In this document: positions 1 to 14,800 of the stretch, in pieces | How positions within the stretch are numbered: position 1 is the stretch's first letter | Layout: each line of letters opens with the position of its first letter | Assembly: GCA_029204225.1 (NCBI GenBank) | Contig: CM055097.1 | Location: forward strand, 74,918,860 to 74,982,859 | DNA length: 64,000 nucleotides | Origin: Diphasiastrum complanatum | Taxonomy: Eukaryota; Streptophyta; Lycopodiopsida; Lycopodiales; Lycopodiaceae | Direction of reading: 5' to 3' | Made by a program: the position numbers and the translations under genes | The notes under the pieces: generated by a model | The model's database searches: none | The model's input: only the letters and a program-made list of their open reading frames with translations | Told to the model about the DNA's origin: nothing

Positions 1-11
1 TGTCTCAGTAC

Positions 12-601
12 ATGTCCAATCCAAGCCTACAGCACTGGAAAGCTCTGCAAAGAATACGGATGTACATTCAAGCTACAAAGCACTATGCGTTGAGCTATAA
101 TGGTAATATAGAAGTTGCACTCACATTGACCACTTATTCAGATTCATATTGGGCAGGAGACGTGGATACCAAAAAATCCACATCATACTACATTTGTTTC
201 CTCGCAGGAGGACCCATCTCATGGAACAACAGAAAGCAAAATTGTATTTCTCTGTCGTCCACAAAATTCGAATGTGTTGCAGCTACATCAGCAGCGAAGG
301 AAATAATCTAGCTAAGAAGACTGCTGCAGGATCTGCACTTCCTTACATCAGTCCAACAATAGTCCCGTGCGACAATCAGAGCTGCATAGCTCTTTCTCTG
401 AACTCACGAACTCATAATAGAACTAAGCATATAGAAGTTCAATTCCATTTTCTTAGAGAGAAAGTTCAGAGTAAAGATGTTGAACTAAATTACTGTCATA
501 CAGACAGTATGTTGGCTGATATTTTGACAAAGCAATTGTCTAGAGATAAGCATTCTACTTTAGTAGGTATGTTAAGTCTCAATTGCAGATCAGATTCATA
601 G
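12..601 (+). pseudogene. Ty1/copia Pol, RNase H C-terminal part (frameshifted)
   Basis: This is the end of a copia polyprotein whose upstream part lies outside the window. The first frame (12-311) reads through YSDSYWAGD, the SW.N.KQ segment and SLSSTKFE, ending AATSAAKEII at a stop. These are the usual copia RNase H blocks. The reading then moves to another frame, which carries VPCDNQSCIALS, RTKHIEV and the terminal ADILTKQL motif and ends at 601. One stop plus one frameshift near 310-355 make it non-functional. A polypurine tract and LTR start directly follow, as expected for the 3' end of such an element. The family call is firm. Confidence 0.9.
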
Positions 602-610
602 CAGATAGCT

Positions 611-1545
<935 letters not shown>

Positions 1546-1937
1546 GACTCCTACACTGATAATCTGATTTCACACACAAAGAACTGCTCGTAACTCCATT
1601 CTCCAAGTAATCCACGATCCTGCTGGTTATAGCAATTTGTTTTTCTTCCAATAGAAGTGGTATTAGTGTTGATATCTATTTCCGCCCATAGAGTGATATC
1701 AGTGCCTTCTCCTACATTTCACACGTGCCAAAGATAGTTTGATCCAAACTTTTCCTATACTCCATCAATTGATGAGAGGTTAATCTAGTTTGAGAGAAAT
1801 TGGTAGAGTTAGTGAGATCCATCTCACATTTTGTTGCAAGATCTTGCATAGGAGTTGGGAGTACACCTTTCAATGATCCTATAGTGAGAGAGAAGCAACA
1901 TTTTATTGTCTAAATCACAAGGAGTCTTCACTATTAC
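1546..1937 (+). other. Copia leader with a primer-binding-site-like motif
   Basis: At 1,693-1,705 the sequence TGATATCAGTGCC differs at two positions from TGGTATCAGAGCC, the initiator-tRNA-Met primer site used by many copia elements. It sits about 230 bases upstream of a decayed copia Gag. This stretch is probably the leader of a second copia element whose 5' LTR I could not delimit. Confidence 0.35.
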
Positions 1938-2467
1938 ATGGCATCTATGGATTCCTTTCTATTGGAATCTAGTCGAAGACTATCTACCTCCAACTATTCT
2001 ATTTGGAAGGCTAGAATGGAGTCCATTTTGGTGCTCCAAGATGTGATGAAGATTGTGCTAGGACTTGAGGAGGAGCTCAAGAGCTGCAAGAGGTCCAAAA
2101 GTACATAAAGAGAGCTAAGATGATTCTACATATCGTAAAGATAAATGTTTCAAATGAATTGTTGTGTGATATTGGCTCATGTACCACATCCAAGGAGTCT
2201 TAGGACACATTGGAATCCATCTATGGTGGAAAGGTGAAAGCATACTTCACAAAGGACAAGCCAAGAGGAAGGGGCAAAGAGCAACATCAACATTTCATGA
2301 AGGACAAGTCAAAAGAGGAGAGTGATGAAGAGTCGTCACAAACATCAACAAGTTGCAAATCCAACAAGAAGTGCTTCCTTTGTGGTAAGAAGGGACGTTT
2401 TGCTTCTAATTGTTTCAAAAAGATAAATGATGATATGGTAGCAAGAGGAACTAGTTGTGGGAATTGA
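1938..2467 (+). pseudogene. Decayed Ty1/copia Gag with zinc knuckle
   Basis: An ATG at 1938 opens a Gag-like start (NYSIWKARMES), typical of the UBN2/DUF4219-type copia Gag. Stops and frame changes follow before a lysine-rich segment (2210-2467) with CFLCGKKGRFASNC. That is the CX2CX4HX4C nucleocapsid knuckle with the zinc-binding His replaced by Arg. No protease, integrase or reverse transcriptase follows, so only the Gag end survives. The family call rests on the knuckle and N-terminal pattern. Confidence 0.7.
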
Positions 2468-3227
2468 TGCTAATCCTTGTGGAAGTGTGGCCAAGAGGAG
2501 ACTGGATCATTTCAAGGAGGCAGCAAACCAAAGAAGACTCGTTTGCAAGTGAAGGAGAAGGATCACTACTGTAGACTAGTTTTGTTATTAACTAATAATA
2601 AAATTACACCTACATTGGTCACTATTGTTGTGGGTAGATAATTGCTTCCTCATTAATAGCAAAATTTGAGGTTGGACAAGATTTGCATGTGCTAAATTCA
2701 AAACTAATTAACATCACATTGGACATCACAATTAGAAGTACAAGTTTGGTTGTTAACGAAATCAACTTCCTTGAAGCTTCAAAAACAATGCCCTTCTATG
2801 GCTATTATTTGTAATTCAAGTTCTACCAAAATTTATTTGCTCCCTTGTTAAGTGAACCACTCCAAATCCAACTTAAGTAGTTATTTTTCAAAAACTTGGC
2901 ATTATGTTCCACAAGAGATTGATTGGCACTTTGTCTAAAGTTTTTCATAAAATTGCGAAAAGGTTGCTCATAGCTGATTGAACAACAAATCTTAGACATC
3001 AAAATTAGAAGCATTAACACGCTCACAATTGCAACAAACTAGTATCTTCATTTTCATTACATTTCCAATTTTATCTTTCTTCTAATTTTCATCTCCCCAT
3101 ATAAAACATTGAACTATGCCAACTCAATTGTAATTTTACAGAATTCAATACTTCTTATTAAAAACTTTCATACACGTGCTACATATTGGCTTGCTGCTTA
3201 TGTTTTTTAGTAAAATCTTCCATGCGT
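2468..3227. other. Intergenic, nothing recognised
   Basis: AT-rich sequence with only short random open frames. It may include decayed copia internal sequence, but I see no domain motif. Confidence 0.5.
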
Positions 3228-3343
3228 CATTGGCACGCTCTTCGAAATGGTATTTCAACACCCTCACTTTCATTGTCATCACACGTCTCATTGGCACGCT
3301 CTTCAAAATGGTATTTCAACACCCTCATTGTCATCACACATTG
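3228..3343 (+). repeat. 61-bp tandem duplication
   Basis: Two adjacent near-identical units start at 3,228 and 3,289, each beginning CATTGGCACGCTCTTC. The second unit lacks a few bases in its CACTTTCATTG part. Short open frames across it only reflect the repeat. Confidence 0.9.
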
Positions 3344-3529
3344 TAGCTCTCCAAAGAGCATATATGCTAATTTTTAGAAATAGATTGTTAAAAGTATTGT
3401 CATTCCAACAATTCAAACAAAATATGATTTCAACCTAGGCTTAAAAACATATATGTAGCAAGAGCGATGTGAAAACATAGCATTCTTCATCAAATAGAAA
3501 GTGTTCTCCAAATTACAAGCTCTGTCAAT

Positions 3530-3680
3530 TGCAGCACGGTGCTTGGGTAGAGTGGTTGACTGTGACCGGCAAGTCGTAGACTCAAATCTAAGCCGCTACG
3601 TAATGACATCTTAGGAGCTTGCTCCTCACTTGGCGTTGCCCACATGATGTTGCCAGGCTATAAATGTTGTGTAAAAAGAT
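3530..3680 (+). mobile_element. Candidate tRNA-derived SINE
   Basis: A tRNA-like head shows TTGGGTAGAGTGGTTGAC (A-box-like) followed about 30 bases later by AGACTCAAATCT (degenerate B box). A non-tRNA body follows, ending near TTGTGTAAAAA. Spacing and order fit a plant SINE. A real tRNA gene is unlikely because no cloverleaf can be closed. Target-site duplications are not obvious. Confidence 0.4.
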
Positions 3681-6600
3681 AATAACTCTACTCAAAGTAT
3701 AATGGAATGCAACATCAAATTACAAAAAGCACAAAGTACCAATCTTAACATTGTTTGACTTAGCTCTTTAGGAAAGAACCCTCAAACACAATAATCAGAG
3801 GTACAATATCTTTAAAAATCATCTTAAAAAAAGAAAGTAAATAAATTCTAAATGTCGTACTTTTACTAACAATTCACTAACAATGATAGTAACTCTTCCT
3901 AGTTGATTGAAAAATCATCCTTTTCATAGTGTCCTCACCAAGCTTTACAATTTAAGAATACATCCTTAGTATTTAAAATCTCAAAACTATCATGTGGAGA
4001 TATCCAAACAAGTACACCAAAGAGATCATAACATGTATTCTACAAAATATAGTGATCTCAAAAATATTGCAAACTAGTCAACATGGTGATCAAGGAATTG
4101 AACCTCAACCAAGACTATGTCTTTCCTTCCAAGTCACCCACTTAAAAAAGATTGGTCAAATTAGATTTTCTACAACAAGAAAAAACTCCAATGCAAACTA
4201 GCTAGATATAATAAGAATTATAACACATGTTGCATTCATCGAAACTCACACCTAATATTTGATAGCCAAATTGCATCATTTGTCAAAGCTTATATAGGTT
4301 GCAACGAAAATAACAAGTGTTCACTTAAATAAAAATATAGCATTGAGTAGCAATTTAAATTGGATAGAAAATTGTTAACAAAATCACCCTATCACAAGCT
4401 CCACCATCATTGTTATAAGAACATCATGGAGCATTCAACATTTTGGTTAGACGACTCCAACTACCTAATGAGAAGTGTACATTTATACAAATTCAAATCA
4501 GTACAAGCAAATCTCCAAAATGCTATGGTTACAACCAAAATTAAAACTTAAATTACTATAACTAAACCCGATTCTTTTCAAGTGACAGAGTATACTCTAA
4601 TTACATATTCTTGACCTTATTCTAAGGAGCAAATTTTCAAAGCCATGACCCTAGATCTAAAACCAATTGCTTTACAACAAAATTTTTGGAAGTCTATACT
4701 CAAAAGTGGTACAACCCTTCACTAGCTTCATTGCATTTCACCCCTTTACAAGTGAAGCATAAATTTGGTGATACATATCGCAACTACTAGAAAAAAAATA
4801 CCTACCACATAAATTTGCTAGTTCCACACGAAAAATTTAAAAAGAACACTGTGGTATGCCATGAACACATAGACACAAATATTTCACATAAAAGTGCGTA
4901 ATTGTTTAAAATTAGATGCAAGGTGATTAGCTATTTTCAAAAGCCCTAAGATATGGCATAATGGTTAGCAAATTTTATTTTAGCTCGAGGATCAACCTCT
5001 GATTCAAAGTGATTAATATTTGTGAGTTACACACGTAATGATTTTGTGAAATCAAATAGATTATTTAATTTGATTAATATTTCTACCAATGATGACAATG
5101 GTGCATCAAGCACATTGAGAGCCCAAGTACGCATGCAAGAAAAAGAATTTTAAACTTTTGGCTATATGAGTTGCATATTCAAGTGCATCTAAAGCACGTA
5201 CACGCATGCATGAAAAAAAATGGGCCATGCATTTTTTGCTACTTATGACTTAGCTTACATACTGAGGTGCATCCAAATTACTGTAACGTTCTTAGAAATG
5301 TGAAAACTTTTTGCACACATCCTTGACATCCACTTTTGCAAAAGCTCCCTTGCGAACTTGAAACACAGTATTGCGTTTTGCAAATAAATGCCAATTACCT
5401 ACTAGAATAGCATAGCAATGGTGCAAATAGCTCCACCACATTTAGGAAATAAAAACCAATTAGATGCAACTCATATTTAAGGCCTCAAACAAGAACTAGT
5501 GATCTTTCACCTTCCAAAACTTTAAATGCCCACAACCATTGCACATATTCTCCCGCATTGAGATTCAAAAGCCAAGATGTTGGTTTTCTTTTTCTAGGAG
5601 TGGAAACTAAATAGCTGGGCAAATATTTTACTACAAAAATCATGACCCCGACAAATTAGCATATTTACTTATTCATATTCAAACAAGTTCCCTACCATGA
5701 TTATTGTATTAAAAACCCCTCTATGACTAGTACCTCACACATGTGCATCATTCTAATACTTCCATTGATGAAATGGATTTATCTCCTTGCTCTCTCACTT
5801 TTCTACTGCCACATGCTACTAGTTGCTTCACCATATGCACAAGTGTCCAATATGTAGAATCAACCTCCATGTCACACTTATCTTCCTTGCCACAACGTTG
5901 GATGCTCTTTTACTTCACGCATTGTTGGTACAAGCCTACAATCATTCACAGGCTTCATGCTCGTTATCACACTACTCATTACCAACATCAATTGGCCTTC
6001 ACCATTACTTCACGTCCTTTGCTACATCCATCAATCAAGAGTAGTTACAAATATAGGAACCCCTCTAATTGCCAACACATAACCATACTTAGCTCCAACA
6101 CTATGGATGCCTCCATCATCTTGCTCATCCTTAGTTTCATAGACCACATCATTGCTCTGAACTCCCAATACATTCACTATATGCTTGATCCTCCTTGCCT
6201 ACTATTTTAATGATTGATCCGGAATTGCTCCAACGACTTATTACTCCTAAATTCAGCTCTACTACCTCCATGCTCCTCTTTGCTCCATTCTCTCATATTT
6301 TCACAATTACACACTAAAACCCTAAAGTATAGAACATGTTAAGACTTGCATCGTTTTCGACATCCGTAAGTGGGTTGAATAGATTTCATATAAAACAAAC
6401 TAGTACAATACATGGGGGCATATCAAAGTTTGTTACTAATAATTTCACAAGTTCACATACAATTATTACTATTGAAGAAGATTGGCAGTTTTAAAAGCAG
6501 ATGTGACAAGTTATAACCATTAAGGTACTCTTGTTATGAATGTAAAAAATGTACAGTTGGATTGCCTCTTCCATGAATGTCAAGCATATTAGTTAATATG

Positions 6601-8362
6601 TTGATTCAATCTTACACATCACTTCCCTCAACAAGGTAGTCAAGCACTAAAACTAATCTTTATCCCTACCAATATTTACATATTTAGGATACCACTAACA
6701 ATTGAATCGATTGCCTCACATCATTTACAACAATGCTTCGAAAGTTCAAAGTTCAAAATGGAATCAATAACATCTATTTAAAGGGCACGTATTTTCATCA
6801 TATATGGCAAATGCTACATAATAAAAGCAAAAAAATTAATACCAATAGAAAACAAATAACCACCAGGCTGGGAACTTTTGAAGTGGTGCATCAACAAAGC
6901 ACAAGTCCCATGGAAATCAGAGACTTATCAATGGCAATTTCTTTATATGATGAGCCTGGACCAAAGCTGGGAAATCATTAAGGGTTTCTTCACATACAAT
7001 GGGGGGTTATACGTAGGAGAAGGCCTAATACTGTTTTCCCACTAGTTGAGGCATTTTTTACTCTTTTCCCATGTAGGTGGTTGGACTCATGTGGGCAGAT
7101 GGACCCATATTCCCGTGTGTGAAACACCCTAATTCAAATACGTTGAGACCCACGGCAATTATGCAGTTAGTAGCCCTAAACCAGCTCGTCAAACTCATGA
7201 TATTTCACCCCTCATCAGTTTTAATACAAAGTTTGGTGCATAGCTACTGTTACCACCTGGACATGAATTCTCTCTGATCAGCAGTGCCAATTAAAGCCCA
7301 AAACCTCTCAAGGTTGGTCAGTTTTTCATTGTATATCAACAAACTACCACCTAAACATAAATGATCTCCAATCAGCTATATCTATAAAGATCTCTAAACA
7401 CTCATGATCACAAGATCACTTAAACATTGACAAACACTTTCAATACTTACCTCGTGGATACCATTGCAACCATCAAAATGAGCTCTCTGATCAAGTAGTA
7501 CATTCTTCCAAAAACATTTCCATTGGGTGTGAAGCGAGAGCAGAAGTGACTGTAAGAGTGGAACTACAACAACAAGATGTATGTTATAAACTTGAATTTC
7601 AATCACAAGAACAATCCAGCCACCTTCAATATTATAATAAAACTTTACTATTGACTTCCGCCAATGGCTATAACTAACTATCAAACAGGCCAAAAGTCAA
7701 CCCACCTCTAAGATTATGACAGGCCACCAATGACTATAACTCTCAAAGGTTGAAAACTTAGTTTTCGAATCATTTTAGTTATCTGAATGCAAAGCCATCA
7801 AGGAGACCGAGCGACTGCTATAATCAAAACTGATAGCCTGTTTTAATGAACAGTAGTTGAAAAGCACGACGGGTCCATACAAAAGCCATTCATCCATATC
7901 ACAAACCTTCTATAACCTACTCTTTTGGTAGTTCCTCTGTTTGATTGCATTCTTCACAGATAAATAAAATACTCAAAATATAAAGCATGCAACTAATTAT
8001 AATATAGAAAATACAGTAGTCAAATCTGCAAACCAATCAAGCTTTGAAAGTAGTATTTTTAATCTGGCAGAATACACATGGGCATATTGCAAAATAGCAG
8101 AACATGAACAAAATCCACTTTTCTACTAGAGAAATCATCTAATACATTCAACGACTATTCATGTTACCATACTTCAAACGCACGGCATCCTCTGGAAAGA
8201 TTCATAATAGTTTCATATCAATAAATTCCTATATAGTGATCTGAAATAATTAAGATAAATAGTTGTCAGGTGATGGCACCGAACATAACAAAGATAAAAT
8301 GCACAAATCTTCGATGCATAATTCAACTGAACATCTAAAATGTATTCACTACGATCATCATT
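3681..8362. other. Long intergenic stretch, no gene recognised
   Basis: About 4.7 kb of AT-rich sequence. Open frames up to 155 codons occur (for example 5,743-6,210), but they are low-complexity, His/Ser/Leu-rich and match no family I know. No RNA gene or LTR was found. Confidence 0.6.
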
Positions 8363-8778
8363 TCATACTTGGAACTGGTATACAGGTTGATTCTTTACAT
8401 TCGACTGGCTTGAACTTTTCGAATCATCTTTGGCCTTCCTATCCTGTTCACATGTCAAAGAGAAAACAGTGAAGGGAAAAACTTCACAGGACGTGATGTC
8501 AATAGCAAAACTAGTTGATCAGAACATTGGGCCAATGTTAGGCAGAGTGTGCACACCTACGCACCAACAGTTTTAAATTTAGCAAAAGAGCCTCACATCA
8601 AATACATTAACTGGAGCTATGATACCCTGGGTGTAGCCTCAACAGCAGCCTGCATTCAATGTTCTTTAAAGCATGTGAATAGAAGCAAACTGTACTGCCT
8701 TAAGGCATTTACTTAAAAGAAATGCATACAAAAAAAAATTACCTGCGTCCGTTTTTTCATTCGTGCCTTCAAAATACA
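8363..8778 (-). CDS. Candidate last two exons of an unknown minus-strand gene
   Basis: On the minus strand a pyrimidine-rich stretch ends in an AG (8,779-8,780). A 36-base exon (8,778-8,743) follows and ends CAG before a GTAATT donor. A second AG (8,444-8,445) opens an 81-base exon (8,443-8,363) with a stop. Joined in frame they give a basic then serine-rich tail (KARMKKRTQ, then DRKAKDDSKSSSQS, ending VYQFQV). Phase agreement and the charged composition favour real exons. I do not recognise the protein and could not find matching upstream exons, so this may be chance. If real, the gene would run into the tandem array to the right. Confidence 0.3.
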
Positions 8779-8899
8779 CTACAAGTTGAGGGCAGAAGTG
8801 CACAACATACCCAGTCAGCTTCAGCAAACCGCGTCTGGCGTTGAGATTACCACATGAAACTTATGTGGTTGCTTTTCACTGATGCTTCATCCAGGTCGA

Positions 8900-11800
8900 T
8901 GAAAAACGCCATTAAATCTTCCTAGCATATGCATTATCAGGTTTCAAAAGCCAGCTTTTGATGTCACTGAAAAATCTTGTTTCTAAAGATTCCTTATTTA
9001 CTTCCATCAGGAAACAGTTACCACTACGATCTTCTTAACTGGATTTAACATTCTTCAGCCAACATTTATTTTTCATAAAAGCAAAGGTAGTGTGATACAT
9101 AGACTACAAAAGTTTCTTGAACTTATAATCTTTACAATATGCTGCTTAATTGCTCATCATATCCTGAACTTTCAGCATTACAAGGAAGGAAATTGAAGAA
9201 ACAGTCACTAATTCATGACATGTTCTTGAATTTATAATGCTTAAAATGTGCTGCAATATACATGCACATAATGTCATTACTTTCAAAGTTACATAGGAGA
9301 AAATTGGACAGACACAAATTGCTGTGATCTGAATGACCACCTGGAACAGGCCTGAAAACCACATCATGATAACGTACTGTCCCATAGCTTAAAAATTTGT
9401 ATACTAAATTTCCATTTGAAAATGCTATTTATTGATATCTTCATGTAACAGTTATCAGGAGCCTAGGTTAGGAATTTTTAGCATACATAGATAATTTTCT
9501 TTTAGGTAAAAAACTATTGTATGTGCTTTTCATAACTTAAGAAGAATGAGCAAGTCACAATCTTAATGTTACATGCCAATATAAAATTGTTCCTGTTACA
9601 ATTCTAATTTTCCAAATGCTAGCGTGCAAATAAAATAAGTTTTTCAGTTTCAATACCTTTGCCCATCTACAAGACACATTTAAATTTTGACTGGAAATGC
9701 CAATTTTTTTTAACAGCCTTGAACATCAAAGTTTTATTGTCACATATGTAAAGTCAAATTGCAATTAATTCACTTTGCCTGCCTGTTTCTCAAAGTACCT
9801 CCTGCCTAGACTTTCCAGAGCATTAGAAAATGAAGGTTCTCTTGTTAACACAGGACGGAGTTACAACACTAAAAACCAGCCATGAACCTATTAGTCTGCG
9901 CACCTGAGACATGTCTGTTTGTCAATAAAAACCCCTATTTCTACCATGGAGCTTTAGATATGAATTGATAATTAAAGAAGAATGGAATTGGAAGAACAAA
10001 AATCACAACAATACAACTATGACGAGCCTGGGAGGAACATTCCCAAACCAACAAAATAGTTTCACTAATGTGGCACACCTGTAAGTGCAAAATTCCTTCA
10101 TCAGTAGACTGTTACAAAGCTTGAAGCATGGCAGCTAAGATGCACACATACTAAAACAGATCCATCATAACAAAGCCAGAAAATGAAGTTGATAAAATAT
10201 TTCCATCCCTTATTCTTGCCAAGGCCAGTTATTGGTAGCAGTTCCTGAAATCCAGAGCAAGGATCTGGTTCAAAAATTGCCGTCAGAGACATGCCTTTTT
10301 TTACTCACATGAAAAAATGTTTTGAACTCTTATCTCACATACTACAAAACAACCGCCACATTTTGGACATTCACATTCTCCCCAGCTTTCAATCACAATT
10401 AGGAACAATGATAGGCCAATATAACATAACATAAATTTAATGAACAATAACTGATGAATAAATACCTGTTTCTAGTTTCTTCGGTGTATCTACATAGTGC
10501 TATGCCCAAGTTAAGAGATGCAGAAATGCACACCATACAGAATCTCCATAAAAGGTGCATGTTATCAGGCAGTGCCTGGCAGTGTAAAACACCTTTAACT
10601 ATTATGTTAAGCAATTGATTATGCTTCTGCAGCCAATAATGATGTAACAGGTTACCAAGGACCACCTTATAATGTTCCTTCTAAGTGATTATTTCAAGAT
10701 TATTTGATAACTAGCATTTTTAAATGAATACAAGGAACAATGATGACTGAAAGTTTATTCTTCGATGGATTATCCATGCAAGATGCATTACTTTTGAATC
10801 ACTCTTGCATTCATTACTTTCACCAACATCCAAGGAATGATAACCAAGATAAAGTTCTGATTTCATGACCTGCTATAGTGTGAACCACCAGCCAAAAGAA
10901 GATTATTGAAAGCCGAAATTATTTTTGAATAAGTACACTACTTGTTTGATGCTTCAGTGTGACAATTTCAAGTAAATTGGTAAATGCCCTTCAGGGCGAA
11001 ACAATATTGGCTTACATATGATCAAAAGACAAATTTCTTCTCTTGCACAGAAAGAGAAATTAGTTATGAAACTACCAATGTACCTCTAGAGAAAAATGAG
11101 ATTTTTCTGACATACAACTTTACAAGCAGATATATATGATTCCAATGTTAAAAATTTGCAGAAATTTGATATGCAAGTAAAACATATGAACGTTTACGGG
11201 TCAATACCTTTGTGTTATACACCCAAAAAATTGAATTGCAACTGAAAACGCCCAGTTTTTATCCTTCTTTATCATATCAGCCTCATAAGATATCCTTTTC
11301 GGGATGCAAATAAATTCAAAATTTTGCAGAAACCAATTGCTTGCCCAATTCTCAAAATGCCTTCGAAATACTTTCCAGAGGATTGTTAATATAATATGCA
11401 GTTATGACATTGAAATCCAAGCACAATACTTACATGTTTGAGCACCTGTAATATGTGAGTTCTCTTTAGTCAAAAAAAAAGTTTAGCTTGTGAATTCTAC
11501 TGTTGAAGGTACTATGATACTATAAGCACTACATTTACCATGAAAAGGAAAAGGAAAAAAAAAACAACAGAACACAACCATACAACGACGACAGACCCTG
11601 GAGAGGAAAACCACCCCCAGCCAACAAAAGCAACTAATTTTATTTGATGCGGAACTCGCCCTATAAGCACACCCATAAGGGCAAAGTTCCTGAAGATAAA
11701 CTGCAGATTATCTTTATCTTTTTAAGCAATTCACTGAGCAATAAAAGCTGCATGAATAGTTTACAACCTCAACCTTACTTTGTGTAGCCTATGAAATGAA

Positions 11801-14800
11801 GATCACTTGCCCTGAATAGTTTACAACCTCAACCTTACTTTGTGTAGTGAATAGCGTTACTGTAACCTCTGGAGTGTTTCAAAGCTTGAAGCATGGCTGC
11901 TGAGATGCACATACACTTGAAACATATCCGTCGCAACAAAATCAGAAATGAAGTTATTAGAAAATCACAATGCCCCAATTTGTGCAGAAGTCTATAAAAA
12001 TCAAGTGGAGTCTCAAAGTAGCAGCAGTTGCAGGGAGATCAAAGGAAGGATCTGGTTGAAAAGTGCCCCACAGGATAAACACATCTTGTTACTCCAGGAC
12101 GATGAGATAAACTGGCTGCTGAGTGCCCATATACCAAGACAGATCCATCACGGCAACCAGTTGCTCATAGAGTATAGTACCATATTAGTAGAAGTTGCTG
12201 GCGTCCAGACAAAGGATCTGTTTCAAAACTTCCAATAGAAAATATGCCTTTTACTCCCACCTGATAAGATAAACCTGAAAGTTGATGTATTGGACTTCAT
12301 CTCATGCCAAAACAAGAAGCAACCACACATTGGACATTCACATTTTCACCAGCCTCTCAGTGCCCATTATGTACAACATTAGGCCAACAATACAAAACAC
12401 AAATTTAAAGAATCACACAACAAATACACCTAATCCTCATTTCTTAGCTGTAACTGCATGGTGCTATGCTCAAGTCAAGAGATGCAAAAATTGCGGACCA
12501 TAAGCGTTAATCTCAGTAAAAGGTGCATGCTATCAGGCACGAGCTAGCAGTGTAAGCGCAAATGATGTGTTAAGCAACTGATTATGCTTTCAATCAGTAC
12601 ATTATGAATAAGCTGTGGAGCTGTATAGCCATGTTAAATTTAGCAGGTCACCCATGTTAAATTTAGCAGTTCACCCAGAACCATCTTATGTAGCTTCCAA
12701 AAATTGTTGCAAGGATTCCTTATTCACATACATTGGAAACCTGTTGCCCACTAAAGTCACCTTAACTTGATGTAACACAATTTTAGGCCCAACTGGAACA
12801 TTATTCTTGAATGAATCACCAATACAAAATGCACTACTTTTGAATTCTTCTTCAATCGATTACTTTCAGTATCACAAGGAGCAATATTCGAGAAACAGCC
12901 CTGATTTCATGAACTACTATGCTGTGCACAACCACCTGGAAGTGAACATTATTGAAAGTTAACATTATTTCTGAGCATGCACTACTACTTTGATGTTCAG
13001 CTTGATAGTCTTCAGTAGCCTCAGTAGGACCTTCAGTAATGGATTGAATATTTAAATATGACCAAAAGAGGAATTCTATGTATTTATAAGAGGGATTGTT
13101 TAAAACTACAAAATGTACCCTTATAACTAAAGAAAAATAAGCAATTTCCTTCTTTCAGTGCTTCAAATTTGCAATTTGATATGTAAGTACAACATGCAAG
13201 ACCATTTCAGGTTCAATATGTTTGTGTTTCTACACCCCTGGATTTCACAACTGAACGCCCACATTTTATCAGCCTCATAAGACATCCTTTTAGCGTCACA
13301 TATATATTTCAAATTCTGCACAAGCCAGTTGCCTGCATAAATTTCAAGACAGCCAGAGAATATGGATTTAAAAGACGCAGTTATGAGATTAAAGTCCACA
13401 CTTAGATGCTTGAGCACCTGAAACATATGTGTTTTCTTTATAGTAAAAAAAACTAGCTTGTGAACTGGCCTTTCAGTAGCCATTATGTACCATATTAGGT
13501 CACCATTACAAAACACAGATTTAATTAAGGAACAATGACGACAATAAATAAACCTGGTTCTGGTTTCTTAGCAAGTTAACTGCGGCTCAAATTAAGAGAT
13601 GCAGATATGCACTCTGTAAACATCAATCTCAGTAAATGGTGCATGTTACCTGGTGGTGTAAATCGCCTGCAACTGATGTGTTAGCCAACTGATTATGCAT
13701 TCATTTAGGGCATTAAAAACAAAATGTGGTGCTGTAACCACGTTTCATTTAACAGGTTACCAAGGACCATCTTATGATGTCCCTTCCAAAAAATTGCTTC
13801 AAGGATTCCTTACTTGCTTACATAAACACCTGTTGACCAGAAAAGTCACCTTAACTTTGATGTAGCATGATTATAAGCTAAAACTATATTCTATTATGAA
13901 AACAAGGTATAATGATGACTGAAACATTATTCTTCAATGAATTATCTTCTACAAGATGCATTACTTTTGAAATACTCTTAAATTGATTACATTCAGGATC
14001 ACGAGGAACAATATTCAAGAAACAGCCCTGATTTCCTGATCTGCTATGCTGTAAACAACCCACCTGGAAGTGAACAACGTGCAAAGTCAACACTATTTCT
14101 AAACGAGTGCGCTACTTGTTTAATATTTCAGTATGACAATTTTGAGTACCTTGGGGCCAGGGCATTATAAGGTAATACAATAATGGCTTAAATGACCAAA
14201 AAAGGAATTTCTTGTATTTAAAAGAAAGATGAATTGGTTATGAAACTAGTAAAAGTACCCTTCATAACTAGGAAATTTCTCACGCATAGCTTTACAAGCA
14301 AATCTATATACTTCCACTGAATTAAATTTGCAGTATTTTGATATGCAAGTTAAACATGCAAGAATGTTTCAAGTTCAATACCTTTGTGTATCTACAGTGT
14401 ACACCCCTAGATTTCAATTGCAACTGAAAACGCCCCCTTTTTATCAGCCTCGTAAGACATCTTTTTCGGGTCACATATAAATTCCAAATTCTTCAAGCCA
14501 TTGCCTACCTGTTTCTCAGCACGTCCCCCAAGTACTTTCCAGAGGATATGGATTTAACAATCTTGTTGATAAAAGATGCAGTTATGACATGAAAATCCAA
14601 GCACAATTAGATGTTTGAGCACCTGAAACATGTTCTTTCTTTAGTCAAAAAAACGTAGTTGTGAATTCTACCACCATTGAGCTTTGGAACTTACATTCTA
14701 TATAAGAACCACATTTACCAAGAAAAAAGAAGAAAAAACAATAAATACAATCATACAACGACGACAGACCTGGGAGGAAAACCTCCCCAAGCCAACAAAA

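Noticed and set aside
4951-5045. Possible tRNA or SINE head (TGGCATAATGGTTAGC)
   Set aside because: The A-box-like phrase has no convincing B box at the right distance and no cloverleaf.
5743-6210. 155-codon plus-strand frame
   Set aside because: It is His/Ser/Leu-rich with no domain, in AT-rich intergenic sequence, and overlaps another equally long frame. It is likely chance.
10399-10665. 88-codon minus-strand frame in array copy 2
   Set aside because: The corresponding parts of copies 3 and 4 are full of stops, so coding is not supported.
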